Source: Niabella sp.
Lineage (GTDB): Bacteria; Bacteroidota; Bacteroidia; Chitinophagales; Chitinophagaceae
Direction of reading: 5' to 3'
Length of the DNA: 64,000 nucleotides
NCBI GenBank assembly: GCA_027493055.1
Contig: JAPUDO010000060.1
Location: 1 to 64,000 of the forward strand
The translations under genes were made by a program, and so were the position numbers. The notes under the pieces were generated by a model that saw only the letters and a list, made by a program, of their open reading frames with translations, had not been told where the DNA came from and did not search any database. This document shows, piece after piece, positions 8,496 to 17,790 of this stretch (position 1 is the stretch's first letter; each line of letters starts with the position of its first letter).

Positions 8496-10412
8496 ATGAA
8501 AATATATTTAAGATACATTTTATTATTTTGTTTTTCATGCTATGCTTCGATGGCCTGGTGCCAGCAAAAGCCCAACATACTGTGGGTTACTATTGAAGAT
8601 ACCTCTCCGGAGTTTATTGGCTGCTATGGTAACAGTGCTGCTAAAACACCCAATATAGATAAGCTCGCAAAAGAAGGTGTCCGGTTCACAAATGCTTTTT
8701 CTACAGGTGCGGTTTGCTCCCCCAGCCGTACTGCTATCATAACCGGTGTTAAAACCTATTGCACGGGTACAGGTCATCATCGCAGCGCTTTTCCTGTTCC
8801 TGCGTTTATGAAAGGGTTTCCCTACTACATGCAGCAGGCAGGATATTATACTACCAACGGTGGTAAAACGGACTATAATATAAAAAATGAATCCGGCTAT
8901 ATAAAAGAAGCCTGGAACGAAAGCGGCGGCGATAAAGCCGGGTGGTGGAGCCGGAAGCCTGGCCAACCTTTTTTCACTGTGGTTAATTTTAATGCATCAC
9001 ATCAGTCTAATACCATGACCAATCCTTATGCGCAATATGAAAAAGCCGTTTGGGCAAATCTTGGCGAACAGGAAAGGATAGCTGATGACGCTTTTGAAAT
9101 GCCACCCTTTTATCATGATTCTCCGGAGATGAGAAAAGAAATGGCGCGCGTTTACAATTCATTATCATTAACAGATAAGCGTATTGGAGAACTGCTTGAT
9201 CGTCTGAAAAAAGATCATCTCATGGACAGCACCATCATTATTTTTTATGGTGATCATGGTGAAGGTATTCCCAGGGGAAAGACCAATGGTATCAGCTTTG
9301 GATTTCGCGTGCCATTTGTGATCTGGTTCCCCGAAATGTATAAGCATCTGTCACCCTGGGGCACAGGTGTGGTTACGGATGAGCTGATCGATTTTACCGA
9401 TCTTGCTCCTACAATGCTCTCTCTTGCGGGTAGGCAGCAGCCAGAATATATGACGGGCCGGGCATTTATGGGCAATCAGCGCCAGGTACCGCCAAAATAT
9501 TTATACCTGTCTTCTGACAGGTCGGACAACGGCCTGGATATGGTTCGTGCGGTAACAGATGGCCACTATTTCTACGCCCGTAACTTAATGCCCTTTGTAC
9601 CACAGTTGCGCTATATCCGGTATATGGAAGTAGGAGCTATCAAACAAATAATGAGGAGCGACCTGGAAAAAGGTGTTTTAGACCCCTTGCAGAAAAGCCT
9701 GTTTGAGCCACGCCCCGCTGAGTTTTTGTTCGATACAAAAACGGATCCCTGGGAAACAAAAAACCTTGCGCCAGACAAAAACGAACAGGAACGATTAAGG
9801 AACATGAGACATGCGTATGAAAAAGAGGTCGTTGCCAGGAGGGATGTAATGCTGCTTCCCGAAGGAGAAATGGAAGCCATTTCTAATAGTGGCAATAACC
9901 CGTATGAATACAGGCTGAATGATGCAGCCTATCCTATAAAAGAAATTTTTCGCATTGCTGCTATATCCGGCTTCCGGGGGGTACCCAAATTTTTAAAGCA
10001 ACAACTCAACTGTTTGAAGGATAGCAACAGGATCGTTCGTTACTGGGCTGTAACAGGTTTGCGCTCTGAGCCCATAGAAAGCCTGAAGGATCACGTTTCA
10101 GAAATAGAGGCATTGCTTTCCGATCCTTATCCGCCGGTGGCAGTTACTGCTGCAGCTGTATTATATGAGCTGAATAAAAGCAGCAAGGCTGTGGGCTGTT
10201 TAAAGAAACATATTTTAGGTGATAACCAGTATTGGGCGCTGATGGGCGTTAATTTTCTGCTGTATACAAATCATGATAAAAAACCTTTTGTTGAAGCTGT
10301 GCAGCAATGCCTTTCCATGAAAGGAAGAAGCTATGCCGCAAGAGCAGCCTGTATGGATTTCTTAGGCAGCCTTCATTTAGTCCCGAATGATTTTGAGCAT
10401 CTCAGGGGATAA
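8496..10412 (+). CDS. S1 sulfatase with C-terminal HEAT-like repeats (copy A)
   Basis: A 638-residue protein. After a signal peptide (residues 1-22) comes a sulfatase domain in which TIEDTSP (Glu34/Asp35) replaces the usual ADD, CSPSR is at Cys74, and YGDHGEGIPRGK is at Asp253/His254. The EDxSP opening is the form seen in sulfamidase-like (S1_8-like) bacterial sulfatases. From about residue 485 the protein continues into helical repeats (for example RYWAVTGL and PVAVTAAAVLYEL) that look like HEAT/Armadillo repeats and probably mediate protein or substrate contacts. A second gene of the same architecture starts at 13404, on the other side of a GH2 gene. Specificity, including N- versus O-sulfate, cannot be read from the sequence. 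Confidence 0.88.
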   Translation: MKIYLRYILLFCFSCYASMAWCQQKPNILWVTIEDTSPEFIGCYGNSAAKTPNIDKLAKEGVRFTNAFSTGAVCSPSRTAIITGVKTYCTGTGHHRSAFPVPAFMKGFPYYMQQAGYYTTNGGKTDYNIKNESGYIKEAWNESGGDKAGWWSRKPGQPFFTVVNFNASHQSNTMTNPYAQYEKAVWANLGEQERIADDAFEMPPFYHDSPEMRKEMARVYNSLSLTDKRIGELLDRLKKDHLMDSTIIIFYGDHGEGIPRGKTNGISFGFRVPFVIWFPEMYKHLSPWGTGVVTDELIDFTDLAPTMLSLAGRQQPEYMTGRAFMGNQRQVPPKYLYLSSDRSDNGLDMVRAVTDGHYFYARNLMPFVPQLRYIRYMEVGAIKQIMRSDLEKGVLDPLQKSLFEPRPAEFLFDTKTDPWETKNLAPDKNEQERLRNMRHAYEKEVVARRDVMLLPEGEMEAISNSGNNPYEYRLNDAAYPIKEIFRIAAISGFRGVPKFLKQQLNCLKDSNRIVRYWAVTGLRSEPIESLKDHVSEIEALLSDPYPPVAVTAAAVLYELNKSSKAVGCLKKHILGDNQYWALMGVNFLLYTNHDKKPFVEAVQQCLSMKGRSYAARAACMDFLGSLHLVPNDFEHLRG

Positions 10413-10543
10413 GAAAATACGCTAAAGGAATTCATGGGAGTTGCCTCTGGTTAAGGATACGCAGTGTTTAGTCAGTGAGGCTAAAGCTAATGATAATACC
10501 GCCACTCTTAGTTTTTATAAGATTGGCGCCATTTGATAAAACA

Positions 10544-13414
10544 ATGAAGTTGAGATTTTTTTATAGCATTTTTAGCCCGTTGCAGGCGTTGTTGGTGTTT
10601 TTGTCAACAATATTGCCAAAAAAGAAGCATCATCTTTTTTGCCTTTCATTTCTTATCTGCTTTCATACAGTTATGTTACAGGCTCAGGAAACCTGTGTAC
10701 AATACCTGTCAGGGACTGGTGCAGATAATACGGTGGATTGGGATTTCTTTTGCTCCTCCGGGATGCAGAGCGGCAAATGGACAAAGATAGCCGTGCCCTC
10801 TTGCTGGGAACAGCAGGGCTTTGGCTCCTATAATTACGGGCATGTTCCTTTAAAAGACAGGTTGAATGAAACGGGCACCTACAAGTATACATTTGCTGTT
10901 CCCGCAAGCTGGAAAAGCCAGGAGGTGCAGATTGTTTTTGAAGGAGTGATGACGGATGCGGAAGTACGTATTAATGGCACACTGGCCGGTCCGGTGCATC
11001 AGGGCGCATTTTATGAATTTCGTTATGATATCAGCAAACTGTTGAAGTATGGAAGTACTAATGTGCTGCAGGTGCTTGTGAAAAAGCATTCTGATAATGC
11101 ATCCGTCAACGAGGCCGAACGTACAGCCGATTTTTGGATGTTCGGTGGCATTTTCAGGCCGGTATATCTGGAGGCAAAGCCCAAAGTGAATATAGAAAGA
11201 GTAGCGGTGGATTCCAAAGCAGATGGGGATTTTACCGCGGATGTTTATTTAAGAAACTTTCAAAAAGCTGCTTCCGTGCAGGTGATACTAACGCCATTGC
11301 CTGTAAAACCAAAGGGCATTGTAAAAGAAACCGTTTTGTCAGCGGCGGTAACCAATGCAGTTACACGTATCAATGGAAAAATAAACGATGTCATTACCTG
11401 GACTCCTGAATTGCCCAACCGCTACCGTGCTGTGTTTAAATTGCTGGACAGCAAAGGAAAGCTGTTGCACCACTATAGTGAAACTATCGGGTTCAGAACA
11501 ATAGAAGTGCGTGAGGAGGATGGTATTTATGTGAACGGTAATCGTGTTAAACTAAAAGGAGTGAACCGGCATACTTTCCATCCCAAGTATGGGCGCACCT
11601 CTTCCAAAGAGCTAAGCATACGTGATGTAAGTACTATAAAAGATATGAACATGAATGCCTTGCGGATGTCGCATTACCCGCCGGAAAAACATTTTCTTGA
11701 TGTATGCGACTCGCTGGGCCTTTTTGTTTTGGATGAGCTCACCGGCTGGCAAAAACCGCCTTATGATGACACCGTTGGGCTGAAGCTGTTAAAGGAGATG
11801 ATCTCAAGAGATGTGAATCATCCCTGTATTGTTTTATGGGATAATGGCAATGAAGGCGGAGGCAATTATAACCTCGATAAGGAGTTTGCCAGGCTGGATA
11901 TCCAGCAACGGGAAGTGCTGTATCCCTGGCAACAGTTTGGAAAATTCAATACAGCTCATTATATTAATTACAATTACCTGGCGCACGATAACCATAGCAG
12001 GCAGAAGATATTTCTTCCAACTGAATTTTTACATAGTTTGTATGATGGGGGTGCCGGTGCCGGATTAGAGGATTACTGGCAGAAGATGTGGGACGACCCT
12101 CTTTGTGCAGGAGGCTTTATATGGGCATATGCCGATGAAGCGATAGAAAGAAGGGACCGCAATGATAGTCTTGATACAGATGGCAATCATGCACCAGATG
12201 GTATTTTAGGTCCTTATCTTGAAAAAGAAGGCAGCTATTATACAATAAAAGAAGTATGGTCGCCTGTATTTTTTGAACAACGGTACCTAACACCTGCATT
12301 TGACGGAAAGTTCCATATAGAGAACCGGTTTATCTATACTGATCTGAAAGAATGCCGCTTTGAAGTAAGCTGGGCAAATTTCTCCGGTCCGGAAATGAAA
12401 ACCAATATAAAGAAAACTGCTTCAAAACCAATTGCTGTTTCTCTTGAACCGGGACAGAAAGGTACACTCCGGTTAGATATGCCCGACAACTGGATGAGCT
12501 ATGATGCGTTATACATTACTGCCAGCGATCCTTTTGGCAGGAATATTAATACATGGACATGGCCGGTAAAAAAAGCTGCTGAGGTTGCCGGTAGTTTGCT
12601 GCGTCATGAACATTATAGCAGTATAACATTAACTGATAAGGATAATGAATACCTGGTACAAACCAGTTCGCTTAAAATAGCATTTGATAAAAAGACAGGC
12701 GCGCTGAACGGTGTGGAAAGAAGCGGGATGCGCATACCTTTATCCAACGGTCCATACATTATAGGCAGAACAGCACCTGTTAAAGAAGTTGCCTGCAAGA
12801 AAATAAAGGATACAGTTCTTGTATCAGTAGTATATGAAAATGATAACCGGTTCAACTGGTTGGTTACTGCAGACGGGCTGCTTCATCTGGATGTGACTTA
12901 TAAACCTGAGAATAACAATCTCTTTTCAGGTGTTTCATTTGATTTTCCTGAAATTGAAGTAACAGGAATGCGATGGCTGGGCAATGGGCCTTACCGCGTG
13001 TATAAAAACCGTATGAAAGGCGCCTCCTTCGGGCTATGGGAAAAAGTGTATAATAATACGGTAACGGGAGAATCAGGATATATCTACCCGGAGTTTAAAG
13101 GTTTTCATGCCGGCATCTATTGGGCGGATATAAAGGGAAAGCGTGATAATGGGTTCACCGTGTATGTGTTGTCCAACGATATATTTTTAAGAATGTTCAC
13201 ACCGCAGGCGCCGCTTCAGCCAGCAAAAACGGTGATGGATTACCCACCGGGGGCTATATCTTTTTTGCATAGCATCAATAGTATAGGAACCAAGTTTGAT
13301 ATGCAGCAGGGACCGCAGGCAGCACCCACACAATTTTACTCTATGAAGATTTATGAAGGGGCTTTGAATTTGAAATTAGTATTTGATTTTAACAAGTTTA
13401 ATTATGAAAAGTAA
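10544..13414 (+). CDS. GH2 family beta-glycosidase (beta-galactosidase-like)
   Basis: A large retaining glycosidase with the domain order sugar-binding beta-sandwich, immunoglobulin-like domain, TIM barrel, C-terminal beta-sandwiches. The acid/base is Glu437 in NGNEGGG (codon at 11852-11854) and the nucleophile is Glu494 in LPTEFLH (codon at 12023-12025); LRMSHYPPEKHFLDVCD is the GH2 barrel motif. The start is unclear: the frame is open from an ATG at 10475, an ATG at 10544 is taken here, and a TTG at 10613 would give the cleanest signal peptide (PKKKHHLFCLSFLICFHTV...). The end overlaps the next sulfatase by 11 bp. Activity could be beta-galactosidase, beta-glucuronidase or related; motifs alone do not decide. 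Confidence 0.9.
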   Translation: MKLRFFYSIFSPLQALLVFLSTILPKKKHHLFCLSFLICFHTVMLQAQETCVQYLSGTGADNTVDWDFFCSSGMQSGKWTKIAVPSCWEQQGFGSYNYGHVPLKDRLNETGTYKYTFAVPASWKSQEVQIVFEGVMTDAEVRINGTLAGPVHQGAFYEFRYDISKLLKYGSTNVLQVLVKKHSDNASVNEAERTADFWMFGGIFRPVYLEAKPKVNIERVAVDSKADGDFTADVYLRNFQKAASVQVILTPLPVKPKGIVKETVLSAAVTNAVTRINGKINDVITWTPELPNRYRAVFKLLDSKGKLLHHYSETIGFRTIEVREEDGIYVNGNRVKLKGVNRHTFHPKYGRTSSKELSIRDVSTIKDMNMNALRMSHYPPEKHFLDVCDSLGLFVLDELTGWQKPPYDDTVGLKLLKEMISRDVNHPCIVLWDNGNEGGGNYNLDKEFARLDIQQREVLYPWQQFGKFNTAHYINYNYLAHDNHSRQKIFLPTEFLHSLYDGGAGAGLEDYWQKMWDDPLCAGGFIWAYADEAIERRDRNDSLDTDGNHAPDGILGPYLEKEGSYYTIKEVWSPVFFEQRYLTPAFDGKFHIENRFIYTDLKECRFEVSWANFSGPEMKTNIKKTASKPIAVSLEPGQKGTLRLDMPDNWMSYDALYITASDPFGRNINTWTWPVKKAAEVAGSLLRHEHYSSITLTDKDNEYLVQTSSLKIAFDKKTGALNGVERSGMRIPLSNGPYIIGRTAPVKEVACKKIKDTVLVSVVYENDNRFNWLVTADGLLHLDVTYKPENNNLFSGVSFDFPEIEVTGMRWLGNGPYRVYKNRMKGASFGLWEKVYNNTVTGESGYIYPEFKGFHAGIYWADIKGKRDNGFTVYVLSNDIFLRMFTPQAPLQPAKTVMDYPPGAISFLHSINSIGTKFDMQQGPQAAPTQFYSMKIYEGALNLKLVFDFNKFNYEK

Positions 13415-15251
13415 AACGAACATTATAAGTGTTTTGCTACTCTTGTTGCTTATGGCTTCAGCCCGGGCGCAGCAGGTATCGTCTGCTTCAGAAGAATTAC
13501 CCAATATCCTCTGGCTTACATCCGAAGATAACAGTCCTTTGCTGGGCTGCTACGGAGATGAGATGGCTACCACACCTTCTCTTGATAAGCTGGCGGGTGA
13601 GGGGTTTTTATACACCCATGCCTATGCCAATGCGCCCGTTTGCGCTCCTTCGCGCAATACCATTATTACAGGAGTGTATGCCTGCTCTGCGGGGAACGAT
13701 GGTATGAGAAGTTATTATCCGAAATCTGATGTGGTTCGTTTGCTGCCTGAATATTTAAGGGACAAAGGATATTACTGTACAAATAATTCCAAACAGGATT
13801 ACAATATTGCGGATGTCAGAAAAGATCTGTGGAATGAGAGCAGCGAAACCGCTCATTATAAAAATCGTAAGCCGGGCCAGCCTTTCTTTGCTGTATTTAA
13901 CACGCTGATCTCGCACGAAAGTTGCCTGCACAAACCTGATTCCAGCCAGCCAAAACACGACCCCGATAAGGTAAAGCTGCCGCCTTATCAGCCCGATACG
14001 AAAGCCATAAGAACTGATTGGGCGAGGTATTATGATTATATAGAAAAGATGGATGCATGGGTGGGCGAAAAACTAAAGGAGCTGGAGGATGCGGGTCTTG
14101 CAGACAATACCATTGTTATTTATTACGGAGATCATGGTGGTGTGCTGCCACGCAGCAAACGCTATGTATATGAAACCGGAACCCGTATCCCTTTTATTAT
14201 AAGGATACCTGAAAAGTTTAAAAAATTATACCCGGCTGTAGCTCCCGGTTTAAAGGTAAATAGGCTCATCGGCCTGGTAGATTTGTTACCCACTATGCTA
14301 AGTATTTGTAATATTCCTGTTCCTTCTTATCTCCAGGGAAATGCTTTTCTGGGGAAACAGAAAACAGCAGATCCTCAGTATGCTTATATGTTCCGCGGTC
14401 GTATGGATGAACGTATTGATATGAGCCGCGCCGTTCGGGACAGGCAATATCGTTATATAAGAAATTATATGCCTTATCGCATTTATGCGCAGCATATTGA
14501 CTATTTGTGGAAAGCCGCCTCTATGCGTTCCTGGGAAGAAATGTACCTGCAGGGCAAATGCGATGAAGTGCAATCGCGTTTCTTTCAGACCAAGCCGGTG
14601 GAAGAGCTGTATAATACAGAGAAAGACCCCTGGGAAGTACATAACCTGGCTGGAGATCCAGCATACAAAGATGTATTGCTGAGGATGCGGGCTGAGCATA
14701 CAAAATGGATGAAACAGATAAAAGATGCCGGGTTTATACCTGAAGGGGAAATGAAAAGGATAGCGGCGAAGATGCCTGTCTATGATTATATGCGTTCCGG
14801 TGCACAGTCTATGGATCAACTGATTGCTGTAAGTGACCTCGCCAATTTTGCAACGGAGAAAGATGTTCCAAAACTTACACAGTTCCTCAAAAACAAAAAT
14901 GAGCTGCTCCGCTATTGGGCAGCATGTGGGTTGCTGCAATTAGGGGATAAAGCCCGTGCTGCAATTCCCCGGTTAAAAGTTGCGTTAGCTGATACAGTTC
15001 CGGATGTGGCTATAACTGCGGCTGAAACATTGTACCGCCTGGGAGATAAAAATGAAAGCCGGCAGTTGCTGCTGCAGTCGCTGAACAATCCCGAAATTAT
15101 GGTGCAGGTGCATGCGCTCAATGCAATTGATAACAGTTGTGTGTTAAACGACGAGGTTCGCAAAGCGGTAGAGGCCCTGGCCGAAAAGCAGGTCGTGAAA
15201 AGAAATGAGTATGTATTTAATATGACAAAATGGATACTGGATAAGCCATAG
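13404..15251 (+). CDS. S1 sulfatase with C-terminal HEAT repeats (copy B)
   Basis: A 615-residue protein from the ATG at 13404; the frame also has an ATG at 13383, but MKSKTNIISVLLLLLLMASARAQ is a textbook signal peptide and the 11 bp overlap with the GH2 gene is normal for coupled genes. TSEDNSP (Glu41/Asp42) opens the domain, CAPSR is at Cys80 and YGDHGGVLPRSK at Asp243/His244. HEAT repeats follow from about residue 470 (RYWAACGLLQLGDKA, VAITAAETLYRLGD). It has the same architecture as the gene at 8496 but is divergent, so an old duplication is likely. Its GH2 neighbour suggests that desulfation and beta-glycoside cleavage act on the same residue (inference). Confidence 0.9.
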   Translation: MKSKTNIISVLLLLLLMASARAQQVSSASEELPNILWLTSEDNSPLLGCYGDEMATTPSLDKLAGEGFLYTHAYANAPVCAPSRNTIITGVYACSAGNDGMRSYYPKSDVVRLLPEYLRDKGYYCTNNSKQDYNIADVRKDLWNESSETAHYKNRKPGQPFFAVFNTLISHESCLHKPDSSQPKHDPDKVKLPPYQPDTKAIRTDWARYYDYIEKMDAWVGEKLKELEDAGLADNTIVIYYGDHGGVLPRSKRYVYETGTRIPFIIRIPEKFKKLYPAVAPGLKVNRLIGLVDLLPTMLSICNIPVPSYLQGNAFLGKQKTADPQYAYMFRGRMDERIDMSRAVRDRQYRYIRNYMPYRIYAQHIDYLWKAASMRSWEEMYLQGKCDEVQSRFFQTKPVEELYNTEKDPWEVHNLAGDPAYKDVLLRMRAEHTKWMKQIKDAGFIPEGEMKRIAAKMPVYDYMRSGAQSMDQLIAVSDLANFATEKDVPKLTQFLKNKNELLRYWAACGLLQLGDKARAAIPRLKVALADTVPDVAITAAETLYRLGDKNESRQLLLQSLNNPEIMVQVHALNAIDNSCVLNDEVRKAVEALAEKQVVKRNEYVFNMTKWILDKP

Positions 15252-15357
15252 AAAATAAAAATGTTATCCGGTTTTAACGGTACAGGTCTGTCAGGGGAAT
15301 GTTATTGTGCAACTATAATTTCAAAACTTTTTTCGCCCTCTTAAAACAATTTAAACT

Positions 15358-17703
15358 ATGAAGCGATTTAATTTGCTTTTATGCTCATTTGTGTTACTGC
15401 TTTTTGCCTGTTCCTTTTCTTTATGTAAGAAAAAGATAACGGCGCCGGAGGAACAGGAACAGACACCGCCTGATAATAATGGTGGTGATGAGCCGGATGA
15501 CGAAGATGATATTGTATATACGCTAGATGCCCCTAAAGTAAGACCGCTGCCTGTGGTTACGCAGGAAGAATGGGAGTCCGGCAGCAGAACCCCGGGAGAT
15601 CATACCCAGCATATGCAGGGGCTTGCCTATAGTGAATCCGATCCCGATCGTATTTACATGGGGCAGGATGTATCCAACGTATGGGTATCGCGTGATTTTG
15701 GGTTGAGTTGGTTTACACCTAAATGCCGGGGATTGGGTTCTCATTTTGTTCTTTCTATAGAAGTGGATCCGCTGGATAAGAACCGTATAATGGCGGCTGT
15801 AAATTGCAGGCCATACGATGTAACAAACAAGGAGTACCAGGGTATTTATCTTTCTAAGGATGGAGGCATTACCTGGAAGTGGACAGCCACAAGAACCGAT
15901 CTGTCTGCTGTTCGCAGCAGCACAAAAATGCTCGCCTATGCACCCACTTCAAAAGACGCACAAAAAGGCTATGCCACCCGTTGGTATGCCGCCTTTTGTG
16001 AGGGCGATGCAGGCGCTTCGGATGATGGGTTGCTAACTTCTAACGACGGAGGTGAAACCTGGACCGAAGTAATGAAACTGCCGGCTGCTACTTTCGGTGA
16101 GGATATCCGCGGACTGAAAGTACATAAAACCAAACAGGAAAAAGTTTTCTTATATGGTAGTGAAGGCCTTTTCCGGTTTGAAGATGCCGCCAATCCAAAT
16201 GGGGCGGTCACCAAAATAAGTGGACGTTTGGCTGGTGCGCCTGGCGATTTGCCTAATGGTGACATAAAAGGAAGTATTTATCAGTCAGACGATGGCCAGA
16301 CACTGATGGTAGCGGTAGCTCAAAAAGGTATTTATAAATCAACCAATGCAGGAGGTAAGTGGGACTTGTTATATCCATGGGATGAAATTGCGTACTGTTA
16401 TGTGAACGAGAAATATCCCAATATGATATTTGCTGTACCGAGAGCGAAAAACGGAGAACAAATCCGTATCAGCAATGACGGGGGTACAAGCTGGTATAGT
16501 CCTGCCAAATCTGATGTGCATTACCGCCCCGGTTATGATAACAGTGACTGGGTCCGGAAATTGAACGGCCAGTTTACTTATATACTTTCTGATCCGCGCG
16601 ACCCTCAAAAAGCGTTTATACACACAAATTCTAAAAATTTCAGGACGGAAGACGGCGGCCATACCTGGGATATATCCGATAATGGCTTTAATGCAGCGCA
16701 ACATGTTGGTCCCTGGCAGGAGCAGATGTTTGATCCGGTGAACCCTGACAGGTTCTGTTATTTTATGGTGGATCGTTCGTATGCTTATACTGATACCAGG
16801 GGTCGGTGGTTCTACCCGAGCACGATCCAGCCGGGTCCGCTGGGTTTGAATGGGCGCACCTGTCTCTCTGGCGCTTTGCATCCTACAGAACCGGTCATAC
16901 TGGCGAGTGTGGGCACTTCGCCCGTAGGACAACTATTGCGCTCTCCAGATAACGGAAAAACCTGGAGCGTAGTGAGTACGGGCAATAAGCAGCGCTGGTG
17001 TATTGCCTTTAATTTACAGCATCCGGACACCTGCTATCAATGGAGAGAGCGATCCATTGATGCTGGCCAGACCTGGACGGAAATGCTCAATATGCCGGCG
17101 AATGCCATTCTTTGTGCTGTATCCCGTTCCAACGGCAGGGTTTTGTATGCAATGGATTTTAAAAATACGGGCAAAAAAATATGGCGATCCACCGATGCGG
17201 GTGCAACCTGGGAACAAGTGATCGAAGCCGGATGGAAAATGACAACGCCGGGAGATCCTACAGGTACCATTCGCGTTCATCCGAAAGATCCCAATATTGT
17301 ATATACTTATAGCGCCAGCGGCTATATTACCAGATGGGATGTTACTACTTTACCGGCCAAAGCCACCGGCATCACCATCACCGGCGGCACTGATAAGGAC
17401 TTTTTTGCGGCCAAGTTTGCCATTGATCCCCGACATCCTAAGGTAATGTACGCGATTAATATGCGGGCTAATACCGGCAATAAGTTTTTCCGCACTATAG
17501 ATGAAGGCGCCACCTGGCAGAATATCAGTGACTATATTACTGAGGGTTCCGTTAACGGGTTAGCAGTGTCTCCTGTTAGCGGCGAAGTATATATTTCCGG
17601 GGAAAATGGCTCATCGGTAATGCTGCCGCCCTACGCTACAAGCAATACGGCTTATGATGCGGTGCCTTATACCAGCAACATTCTTTTGGCACCCTATAAT
17701 TAA
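15358..17703 (+). CDS. Asp-box (BNR) double beta-propeller lipoprotein, copy 1
   Basis: A 781-residue protein with a lipoprotein signal (LLLFAC, Cys18) and then a strongly acidic linker (PDNNGGDEPDDEDD), which fits export to the outer surface. It carries ten Asp-box motifs of the S-x-D-x-G-x-x-W type: SRDFGLSW, SKDGGITW, SNDGGETW, STNAGGKW, SNDGGTSW, TEDGGHTW, SPDNGKTW, SIDAGQTW, STDAGATW and TIDEGATW. The number and length suggest two tandem seven-bladed propellers, as in the sortilin/Vps10 and GH74 fold. I cannot identify catalytic residues, so it may be an enzyme (endo-glycanase or lyase) or a surface binding protein. A paralogue follows directly. Leader 15252-15357 shows no terminator. 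Confidence 0.8.
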   Translation: MKRFNLLLCSFVLLLFACSFSLCKKKITAPEEQEQTPPDNNGGDEPDDEDDIVYTLDAPKVRPLPVVTQEEWESGSRTPGDHTQHMQGLAYSESDPDRIYMGQDVSNVWVSRDFGLSWFTPKCRGLGSHFVLSIEVDPLDKNRIMAAVNCRPYDVTNKEYQGIYLSKDGGITWKWTATRTDLSAVRSSTKMLAYAPTSKDAQKGYATRWYAAFCEGDAGASDDGLLTSNDGGETWTEVMKLPAATFGEDIRGLKVHKTKQEKVFLYGSEGLFRFEDAANPNGAVTKISGRLAGAPGDLPNGDIKGSIYQSDDGQTLMVAVAQKGIYKSTNAGGKWDLLYPWDEIAYCYVNEKYPNMIFAVPRAKNGEQIRISNDGGTSWYSPAKSDVHYRPGYDNSDWVRKLNGQFTYILSDPRDPQKAFIHTNSKNFRTEDGGHTWDISDNGFNAAQHVGPWQEQMFDPVNPDRFCYFMVDRSYAYTDTRGRWFYPSTIQPGPLGLNGRTCLSGALHPTEPVILASVGTSPVGQLLRSPDNGKTWSVVSTGNKQRWCIAFNLQHPDTCYQWRERSIDAGQTWTEMLNMPANAILCAVSRSNGRVLYAMDFKNTGKKIWRSTDAGATWEQVIEAGWKMTTPGDPTGTIRVHPKDPNIVYTYSASGYITRWDVTTLPAKATGITITGGTDKDFFAAKFAIDPRHPKVMYAINMRANTGNKFFRTIDEGATWQNISDYITEGSVNGLAVSPVSGEVYISGENGSSVMLPPYATSNTAYDAVPYTSNILLAPYN

Positions 17704-17790
17704 AAATAGAATGGCATAAATGAATACTGTAAATAAATCTTAAATGGGGGACTTCAAAAGAAATTTCTAAACTACTTGGAAAAATAAATT

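Noticed and set aside
14298-14939. Minus-strand open frame of 213 codons
   Set aside because: It lies fully inside the HEAT-type sulfatase gene on the opposite strand, shows no recognisable domain and has a Cys/His/Ile-rich composition typical of antisense shadows.
16369-16932. Minus-strand open frame of 187 codons
   Set aside because: Antisense to the first Asp-box propeller gene, with Arg/Ile/His-rich composition and no domain.
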